From Caldifarciminota bacterium (GTDB taxonomy: Bacteria; Hydrothermota; Tepidihabitantia; B3-TA06), in the NCBI GenBank assembly GCA_014729665.1, contig WJJO01000309.1, forward strand, positions 1-6,673: a stretch of 6,673 nucleotides of DNA, in the 5' to 3' direction. Under the pieces are notes generated by a model, which did not search any database, was not told the origin of the DNA, and worked only from the letters and a program-made list of their open reading frames with translations. Of this stretch, positions 1-4,532 are shown in pieces (position 1 is the first letter of the stretch; each line of letters opens with the position of its first letter). Made by a program: the position numbers and the translations under genes.

Positions 1-241
1 GTCCGGTAGTCGTATTGTTTGTGGAGGCAATCTCGGAAGGTTCACATCCCAGAAGCCGCGACGCATGGTTGCGGAACTCAGATAGACGCTCAAGCCAGAA
101 ATCCCAGTGAAGGTCCCCGAACCTTAAATCGTCTATTAGGGTTTTCATATGCTCCCGGGCAGGAAAAGGCAGGGGGCCGCTCGAGGCGTGATTGAGGTAT
201 ATTACCTCACCCAGGTCGGGAAAAAGGTTCGCTCGGTCCAT
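1..241 (-). CDS. Class V PLP-dependent aminotransferase, N-terminal fragment (runs off left edge)
   Basis: Read from an ATG at 241 down to base 2, this frame gives 80 codons without a stop and continues out of the window. The start MDRANLFPDLGEVIYLN is followed by an HASSGPLP segment (residues 18-25). This is the usual opening of class V fold-I aminotransferases (cysteine desulfurase, isopenicillin N epimerase and kynureninase-like proteins), where a Y-L-N/D-x-A-x-x-G-P-x-P stretch begins the first domain. Residues 71-80 (IASTNNTTTG) match the T-x-N-x-T-x-G loop that contacts the PLP phosphate in this class. The PLP-binding lysine lies beyond the window, so the exact reaction (desulfurase, epimerase, lyase or transaminase) cannot be chosen. 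The gene diverges from the operon starting at 322 and has no Shine-Dalgarno before its ATG. The fold assignment is fairly sure; the substrate is unknown. Confidence 0.85.
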   Translation of the reverse strand, partial: MDRANLFPDLGEVIYLNHASSGPLPFPAREHMKTLIDDLRFGDLHWDFWLERLSEFRNHASRLLGCEPSEIASTNNTTTG

Positions 242-274
242 GGGTGATAATACGGTTACACACCCCTCAGTCAA
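242..274 (-). promoter_or_regulatory. Predicted sigma-70-type promoter for the minus-strand aminotransferase, apparently leaderless
   Basis: Read on the minus strand, a -35 box TTGACT (274-269, 5/6 to consensus) is followed after 16 bases by a -10 box TATTAT (252-247, 5/6). Only five bases (CACCC) separate the -10 box from the ATG at 241. A normal start point about 6-7 bases past the -10 box would fall at or beside the A of the ATG, leaving no leader. No purine-rich ribosome site is present, which fits leaderless translation. This is inferred from motif spacing alone. Confidence 0.6.
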
Positions 275-291
275 GTCGGTATTTACTTGAC
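270..291. repeat. 7-bp inverted repeat across the two divergent -35 boxes; possible operator
   Basis: GTCAAGT (270-276) and ACTTGAC (285-291) are perfect reverse complements separated by eight bases. Five bases of each arm are the TTGAC of the two opposed -35 boxes. The extra AC/GT pair on each inner side extends the symmetry beyond what the boxes need. A dimeric regulator bound here would cover both promoters. It may equally be a by-product of back-to-back -35 elements. Confidence 0.4.
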
Positions 292-321
292 ATTTGGCCA
301 AAGACGGGTATTCTCCGCAAT
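287..321 (+). promoter_or_regulatory. Predicted sigma-70-type promoter for the metallophosphoesterase operon, apparently leaderless
   Basis: A perfect -35 box TTGACA (287-292) is followed after a 16-base spacer by TATTCT (309-314), which keeps the key T, A and final T of the -10 consensus. The ATG at 322 lies seven bases past the -10 box, so the predicted transcript would begin at or next to the start codon. The sequence before the ATG (TTCTCCGCAAT) has no Shine-Dalgarno. This supports ATG 322 over an upstream in-frame GTG at 244, which lies upstream of this promoter. Confidence 0.6.
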
Positions 322-1083
322 ATGAGAATCGCTCTGTTTGCGGATTATCATGGAGGAGATAGAGTGTGGCCTCTGCTTGAAGAGGCCCTGGAAGATCAGG
401 GAATTGACCTTATCGCCTTTGCCGGTGACATACTGGAGTCTGAAGAACGCGAAGCACTGTGGCGGAAGGTGTATTCGACAGGAAAGTCCCTTTCAAAAAG
501 CGAACAAACCGAAGACGAAAATGTCGTCGACGAGTTGAGATATAGGGAGTTTTTCGTCAACCTGACAGGTTTCGGCGTCCCCGTTGTCTTCGTTCCCGGA
601 CACATCGATTCACCCACATCCAGGCTCGATGAAGCCGTATCCGGCTTCCCGGACGTACACAACGTTCAGAAGGGACCTTTCGAGTTTTCAGACTATACCA
701 TAGTCGGCAGGGGTGGAGCAGTGGGACCGGTCGATGCAGATTCAACCTTTTATTCTTCAAAAACGACCACATTCAAGAAGCATTTTTCCAAGGCCTTTGA
801 TTTTCCCCCTGAAAAGACCATACTCCTGGTTCACAATCCACCGGTTTCCAGGGTAGCTGTAGGACAGAATTCGAACGAGGAACTCGGTGCCGAGATACTT
901 AACCGGATAATCGAGAAGAATAAACCCGCATACTGTTTTTGCGGACATGCACACGCTTCGCCCGGTCAGGATAGTATTGCATCGACCATCGTCGTGAATC
1001 CGGGTCCGATGTTCCGGGGACGTTATGCAATTATCGACGCGGAGAATCACAGGGTGCTTTTCCCCACGCCCTTGAAGGTCTGA
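322..1083 (+). CDS. Calcineurin-like metallophosphoesterase (TT1561/COG2129-like)
   Basis: A 253-residue predicted cytoplasmic phosphoesterase with two-metal-site motifs in family order: D8-x-H10 in FADYHG, G35-D36 after a hydrophobic strand, H171 in VHNPP and G208-H-A-H211 in CGHAH, then an NPGPMFRGRY segment (226-235) typical of the C-terminal strand. The third motif, normally GN[HD] followed by D, reads VPGHIDSP (91-98), so the usual metal-binding Asn is His94. Overall shape and the VPG-x-x-D-[AS]-P loop resemble COG2129 and Thermus TT1561-like proteins. Members hydrolyse phosphomonoesters or phosphodiesters; the substrate here is unknown. ATG 322 puts the DxH motif at the extreme N-terminus as expected. 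A GTG at 244 would add 26 residues unlike the family. The stop is one base before the archease start. It is the first gene of the operon, behind the leaderless promoter. Confidence 0.85.
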   Translation: MRIALFADYHGGDRVWPLLEEALEDQGIDLIAFAGDILESEEREALWRKVYSTGKSLSKSEQTEDENVVDELRYREFFVNLTGFGVPVVFVPGHIDSPTSRLDEAVSGFPDVHNVQKGPFEFSDYTIVGRGGAVGPVDADSTFYSSKTTTFKKHFSKAFDFPPEKTILLVHNPPVSRVAVGQNSNEELGAEILNRIIEKNKPAYCFCGHAHASPGQDSIASTIVVNPGPMFRGRYAIIDAENHRVLFPTPLKV

Positions 1084-1084
1084 A

Positions 1085-1510
1085 TTGCCCTGGGAATCAC
1101 TTGAACATACAAGTGACCTTGCCCTCCTAATCCGTGCTCAGAGTGAAGAAGAGTTGCTTGCCGAAGCTGCGGGAGCCGTTCTTGCACAGATTGTCGAACC
1201 AAAAAGCGTCGACGGTAAGACCAGAAAGACTGTAAAGGTCTGTGCTGAAAGCCCCGAGGAACGATTCCTGGATTGGCTTCGGGAAATCGTGTTCCTCGCC
1301 GCCACCCGCGGATTCCTGGCAAGCGCCGTCCTGCACATGGAACTCAGCTCAGGGGATGGAATATACGGTCTTGAGGCGGAGCTTTCAGGTGAGATGATAG
1401 ATACTTCGCGTCATCTGTTGCTGCATGAGGTTAAGACCGTTACCTATCAGGATTTCTTCTACGGGAAGACGAAATCCTCATGGCAGGCACGGGTGGTTTT
1501 GGATGTGTAA
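1085..1510 (+). CDS. Archease family protein
   Basis: A 141-residue protein with the archease pattern. It opens with E-H-T-S-D (residues 7-11), which carries a metal-binding Asp. Next comes an amphipathic helix, EEELLAEAAGAVLAQI. A helical segment PEERFLDWLREIVFLA matches the family's L-x-x-[FW]-L-x-E-[LI]-[LI] motif. The end reads HEVKTVTYQDF and then WQARVVLDV, whose final Asp140 is the expected C-terminal metal ligand. The family usually has TYH where this protein has TYQ. Archeases activate the RNA ligase RtcB by promoting its guanylylation, and some assist tRNA methylation; no rtcB is visible here. The TTG start is supported by AAGGT at 1075-1079 and by the family start, which lies only a few residues before the HTxD motif. 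It follows the phosphoesterase stop by one base, so translation is probably coupled. Confidence 0.88.
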   Translation: MPWESLEHTSDLALLIRAQSEEELLAEAAGAVLAQIVEPKSVDGKTRKTVKVCAESPEERFLDWLREIVFLAATRGFLASAVLHMELSSGDGIYGLEAELSGEMIDTSRHLLLHEVKTVTYQDFFYGKTKSSWQARVVLDV

Positions 1511-1536
1511 ATACAAACGGGTTAAGAAAGCATATC

Positions 1537-1543
1537 AAGGAGG
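1537..1543 (+). promoter_or_regulatory. Strong Shine-Dalgarno that fixes the TIGR04076 start
   Basis: AAGGAGG lies five bases before ATG 1549. It settles the start against an in-frame ATG at 1480, which would overlap the archease gene by 31 bases and add 23 residues foreign to the family. Confidence 0.9.
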
Positions 1544-1548
1544 AACTG

Positions 1549-1797
1549 ATGAAGAAAGTTATCTGCAAGGTTGTAGGCGGACAATGTAACCAGGGTTTTC
1601 ATAAACCCGGCGACGAATACGTCATCGGCGATCTGACACCGGAGGGCATCTGTACCTCTGCATTCGCTTCAATCTTTCCTTTGATCCTTACACTGCAGAC
1701 GGGGGGCAAGTTCTTCTGGGAAAAGGATAACAAGATAACCAGGGCCGCATGCCCGGACGACGACGGGGTAATCTTCGAGATTCGACCCAAGGAGTAG
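1549..1797 (+). CDS. TIGR04076 family small cysteine-containing protein
   Basis: An 82-residue protein. It matches my memory of the TIGR04076 family in layout: a short N-terminal strand with Cys6 and Cys13; a G-D-E motif (21-23) in KPGDEYVI; PEGICTSAF with Cys35; an aromatic and hydrophobic helix ending in L-Q-T-G-G (49-53); an F-W-E segment; and A-C-P-D-D (67-71) with Cys68, before a closing strand VIFEI. No transmembrane segment or signal peptide is apparent. The molecular function of the family is not established as far as I know. The four cysteines could bind metal or act in redox chemistry, but that is inference. A 38-base gap separates it from archease, the largest in the operon, and it has the best ribosome site of the window, so it may be translated well. 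Confidence 0.8.
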   Translation: MKKVICKVVGGQCNQGFHKPGDEYVIGDLTPEGICTSAFASIFPLILTLQTGGKFFWEKDNKITRAACPDDDGVIFEIRPKE

Positions 1798-1817
1798 GTT
1801 TTATTAAAGGATATCTT

Positions 1818-2435
1818 ATGCGTAAGTTGCTTGCAGTAGTGCTGCTGGTTTCGGCAGCATGCGGTGTAAAAAAAGGGAACACGAACCAAACCGAGATACA
1901 AAAATCCGGGGAGCAGTTGCTTAAGGTACTATTCATAATAGCCCACACCGATTTCCGGGACGAGGAACTGACCGAGCCCAGGAAGGTATTCCAGGATGCA
2001 GGCTTCCGGACGGTAGTTGCATCTACGGATACCGCCGACGCCGAAGGGATGCTGGGGATAAAGGTTAAGCCTGATATCCTGATTACCGAAGCCGAGGCCG
2101 ACGATTTTGCGGCAATTGTAATCGCAGGAGGCTCGGGGTGTAAGGACCTTTGGACCAATACCGATCTGATAGAACTCGTCAGTGCATTCTCGGCAGATGA
2201 TAAAATAACAGGTGCCATATGCCTCGCCCCTGTTATCCTGGCAAAGGCAGGTCTGCTGGAGGGTAAAAAGGCTACATGCTACCACTCGGCCAGGGATAGC
2301 CTTATTGCCGAAGGGGCCTTGTATGAATCCACCGACGTTGTAGTTGCAGGCAGGATTGTAACCGCATCCGGACCATCCGCGGCCCGCAAGTTTGGTCAAA
2401 CCCTGCTCGATCTGTTAACCGAGGATACCGATTGA
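1818..2435 (+). CDS. DJ-1/PfpI family protein with lipoprotein signal peptide
   Basis: A 205-residue protein in two parts. Residues 1-15 (MRKLLAVVLLVSAAC) form a short basic then hydrophobic signal with a lipobox-like S-A-A-C; Cys15 would be lipidated. A polar linker leads to a DJ-1/PfpI domain from about residue 35: KVLFIIAHTDF; conserved Glu50 in DEELTEP; A-G-G-S-G (103-107); the nucleophile-elbow Cys135 in GAICLAP; GLLEGKKATCY; and a closing TASGPSAARKFG. The family includes glyoxalases/deglycases, amidotransferase-like hydrolases and PfpI proteases; the reaction here cannot be assigned. Gly16 after the Cys, not Asp, would favour outer-membrane delivery in a diderm with a Lol system. The start ATG has AAAGGA at 1806-1811. 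A longer in-frame reading from 1749 lies inside the preceding gene and would bury the signal. The stop overlaps the dtd start by four bases. Confidence 0.85.
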   Translation: MRKLLAVVLLVSAACGVKKGNTNQTEIQKSGEQLLKVLFIIAHTDFRDEELTEPRKVFQDAGFRTVVASTDTADAEGMLGIKVKPDILITEAEADDFAAIVIAGGSGCKDLWTNTDLIELVSAFSADDKITGAICLAPVILAKAGLLEGKKATCYHSARDSLIAEGALYESTDVVVAGRIVTASGPSAARKFGQTLLDLLTEDTD

Positions 2436-2872
2436 AGGTCGTGGTTCAGCGTGTAAGTCGTGCCTGTGTCCGGGTTGACGGTGAAGAAAGGGCCGAAATC
2501 GACAAGGGTCTTCTGGTGCTTCTGGGTATCCAGAAGCAAGACAGCGAGGCGGATGTAATCCGATTTGCTGAAAAGCTGCCCAAACGCCGCTTCTTTGAGG
2601 ATGCCGAAGGCAGGATGAACCTTTCGCTGGAACAGGTGAAAGGAAGCGTGCTGGTGGTTTCGCAGTTTACTTTGGTCGCCGATCTGAACAAGGGGCTCAG
2701 GCCTTCGTTTATCGATGCGATGGAGCCGTCGGGGGCAGAGAAGATGGTTGATCTTTTTTCAAACGCCCTGCGGTCCCGGGGAATAAATGTTAGAGAAGGT
2801 GTTTTCGGAGCCCGTATGGAGGTGGAGCTGATTAACGACGGACCGGTAACATTTATATTTCAAGGAGCATAG
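2432..2872 (+). CDS. dtd: D-aminoacyl-tRNA deacylase (DTD)
   Basis: A 146-residue cytoplasmic enzyme that hydrolyses D-amino acids (and glycine mischarged on tRNA-Ala) from tRNA, protecting translation. Family landmarks are all present. The start MKVVVQRVSRACVRVDGE is followed by KGLLVLLGI and RRFFEDAEGRMNLSL. The active-site S-Q-F-T-L is at 77-81, then KGLRPSF (87-93). The Gly-cisPro motif is at residues 137-138 in NDGPVTF and is the chirality-checking element. Length is typical for bacterial DTD. The start is a TTG whose last two bases are shared with the stop of the DJ-1 gene (TTGA overlap). GAGGA at 2421-2425 supplies a ribosome site six bases upstream. Another start is unlikely because the family begins M-[RK]-x-V-[VIL]-Q-R. 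Confidence 0.96.
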   Translation: MKVVVQRVSRACVRVDGEERAEIDKGLLVLLGIQKQDSEADVIRFAEKLPKRRFFEDAEGRMNLSLEQVKGSVLVVSQFTLVADLNKGLRPSFIDAMEPSGAEKMVDLFSNALRSRGINVREGVFGARMEVELINDGPVTFIFQGA

Positions 2873-2873
2873 G

Positions 2874-3746
2874 ATGATAACTTCGATGACAGGACAGGGA
2901 CGTGCAGTCGAATTACTGAAACCTGAGGGACTGAGATTAACCGTGGAGATACGCTCGCTGAACCATCGGTATCTGGACGTAAGCCTCAAACTTCCTGATC
3001 AGCTTGCAGGATACGAGGAAAAAATTAAAGAGACGGTAAAGAAAAAGATAGCAAGGGGTTCGGTCAGCATCTCGATACATCTTGAGGAATCCAACGGTAA
3101 AAAGCTTGTCCTCAATCCCGAGGTTCTGGATAATTTCCTGAACCTGATTAAGACGCTTCGCAAAAGAGTCAACGTTTCCGATGAATTAAATCCCGAGTTC
3201 CTTCTCCGTCTCCCCGGTCTTATCAAGGAGGAACCCGTCGAGGTTCCCACCGATAAACTCTGGAACCGAACCGAGAAACTGGTCTGCAAGGCCCTGACCG
3301 ACCTGGTTAAGATGCGTAGTGCCGAAGGCCGGAACCTTGGAAAGGATCTACGCAGTCGGCTCAAGCTCGTATCCGCCAATCTTACGGCAATCAAACGCAG
3401 GGTTCCCATAAGGATGAAGGAAAAAAGGAATAAGCTTGCAGAGATAATGACCGAGCTTGAAAAAGAGGTCGATCACAACCGTTTCCTGCAGGAGGTCTTA
3501 TACTTTTCCGAACGATTCGACATACACGAGGAGTGCGTGAGGCTCGAGAATCATATATCACTTTTTTCCCAAACCCTTAAGGAAAATCCCTCGAACGGAC
3601 GCAGGCTTCACTTCACACTCCAGGAAATACTCAAGGAAACCAATACCATAGGAGCCAAGGCGAACGATACCGCAATAACACACGCGGTAATATCAATCAA
3701 GGAAGAGATTGAGAAGATGAGGGAGCAGGTTCAGAATGTTGAGTAG
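2874..3746 (+). CDS. yicC: YicC/YloC-family endoribonuclease
   Basis: A 290-residue protein of usual family length. The N-terminal domain opens with SMTGQGR (4-10) and E-I-R-S-L-N-H-R-Y-L-D (25-35). The middle is a charged, probably coiled-coil region (about 150-210). The C-terminal domain has D-I-H-E-E-C-V-R-L (216-224) with H227. It then has L-Q-E-I-L-K-E-T-N-T-I-G (249-260) with K262, and ends in REQVQNVE. These acidic and basic clusters are the conserved core of YicC proteins, characterised as RNases that cut structured or small RNAs. The start has AAGGAG at 2862-2867, and only one base separates it from the dtd stop. The end overlaps gmk by 11 bases. The yicC-gmk pairing is widespread in bacteria and supports the call. 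Confidence 0.94.
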   Translation: MITSMTGQGRAVELLKPEGLRLTVEIRSLNHRYLDVSLKLPDQLAGYEEKIKETVKKKIARGSVSISIHLEESNGKKLVLNPEVLDNFLNLIKTLRKRVNVSDELNPEFLLRLPGLIKEEPVEVPTDKLWNRTEKLVCKALTDLVKMRSAEGRNLGKDLRSRLKLVSANLTAIKRRVPIRMKEKRNKLAEIMTELEKEVDHNRFLQEVLYFSERFDIHEECVRLENHISLFSQTLKENPSNGRRLHFTLQEILKETNTIGAKANDTAITHAVISIKEEIEKMREQVQNVE

Positions 3747-4338
3747 GAGGCCTTTCTTATACATAGTCTCGGCGCCTTCCGGAACCGGAAAAACAACACT
3801 TTGCCGGAATCTGATATCACAGGATTCGGGCTTGAGGTACTCTGTATCCGTTACCACCCGTCCACGGAAGGATAAAGAAGAAAACGGAAAGGATTATTTC
3901 TTCCTAACAGAAGCTGAATTTACTAAGATGGTGGCCGCAGAAGAATTGCTAGAACACGAAAAGGTTTACGGTTACAGCTACGGCACCCCTAAAGACAGGG
4001 TGGAAGAATTGCTAAAGCAAGGGTTTGACGTTCTTTTCGATCTAGACGTAAAGGGTGCGCTGAATCTGATGAGGATTTATACAGACAGCGTCACCGTATT
4101 CCTGCTTCCTCCATCCATAAAAGAACTACGGCGCAGGCTTTTTTCGAGAAAAAGGGACGATGAAGAAACGATAGAGGCCAGGTTGGCTGCGGCCATATCA
4201 GAGATAAATTCAGCCTCGAGGTTCGACTACATAGTAGTCAACGAGGAGCTTACTGAAAGCCTGCGTCAGTTGAAAGAAATACTCCATGCCGAAAGGGCAC
4301 GCAGCAACCGACTTGAAATTACAAAATTCAAGGAGTAA
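3736..4338 (+). CDS. gmk: Guanylate kinase
   Basis: A 200-residue enzyme converting GMP and ATP to GDP and ADP. The P-loop A-P-S-G-T-G-K-T lies at 13-20. The GMP-binding region is S-V-S-V-T-T-R (36-42) then EENGKDYFF, with E48 and Y54. Further conserved parts are E73, S81-Y-G-T84, the D-L-D-V-K-G segment (102-107), the lid-like RLFSRKRDDEETIEARL and FDYIVVNE. Aligned with yeast guanylate kinase, R42 matches R38. The second phosphate-binding Arg position (yeast R41) falls on K45 (TTRPRK, normally TTRxPR). Q in the usual D-x-Q-G is Lys106, and N of G-N-x-Y-G-T is Tyr80. These are mild departures; the fold and activity remain likely. The start overlaps the yicC end by 11 bases, with GAGCAGG upstream. 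Confidence 0.95.
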   Translation: MLSRRPFLYIVSAPSGTGKTTLCRNLISQDSGLRYSVSVTTRPRKDKEENGKDYFFLTEAEFTKMVAAEELLEHEKVYGYSYGTPKDRVEELLKQGFDVLFDLDVKGALNLMRIYTDSVTVFLLPPSIKELRRRLFSRKRDDEETIEARLAAAISEINSASRFDYIVVNEELTESLRQLKEILHAERARSNRLEITKFKE

Positions 4339-4340
4339 AG

Positions 4341-4532
4341 GTGATAGAAACCTCTTTAGAAAAGATATGGGATAAGTACGGCAACAAGTATCGATTCCTG
4401 ATTTTAGCCTCGATGGAATCGCGGGATTTGATTGAATCTATTGCCGAAGGCAAGATAGACGTAGTAGAAAACCCATACCGCCTCGGTCTCTTAAAGGCCC
4501 TCCGCGGGGAAACCGAATCCGGCGGGGAATGA
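4341..4532 (+). CDS. rpoZ: Probable RNA polymerase omega subunit, divergent
   Basis: A 63-residue protein starting at GTG, with AAGGAG at 4330-4335 inside the gmk end. Only two bases separate it from the gmk stop, and its own stop overlaps coaBC (ATGA). The sequence S-L-E-K-I-W-D-K-Y-G-N-K-Y-R-F-L-I-L-A resembles the first helix and N-x-[YF]-x-L-x-x-x-A pattern of omega. The following ESRDL sits where typical omegas have an R-A-R-x-[LI] motif. ENPYRLGLLKAL stands in for the usual KP-x-x-x-A-x-E-E-[IL] segment. Omega helps assemble and stabilise the beta-prime subunit and in many bacteria binds ppGpp. Position between gmk and coaBC is the classic rpoZ slot and carries much of the weight. Sequence alone is too divergent for certainty. 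Confidence 0.68.
   Translation: MIETSLEKIWDKYGNKYRFLILASMESRDLIESIAEGKIDVVENPYRLGLLKALRGETESGGE

Noticed and set aside
244..321. GTG at 244 as start of the metallophosphoesterase, adding 26 residues.
   Set aside because: The extension is not family-like, lies across and upstream of a consensus -35/-10 pair, and would push the DxH motif away from its normal N-terminal place.
1511..1548. The 38-base gap after archease as a terminator plus new promoter.
   Set aside because: No stem with T run and no paired -35/-10 could be made out; it holds mainly the ribosome site of the next gene.
1688..2218. 176-residue minus-strand reading opposite TIGR04076 and the DJ-1 gene.
   Set aside because: Low-complexity Ser/Pro/Arg-rich translation typical of an antisense frame; both plus-strand genes are well supported by family motifs.
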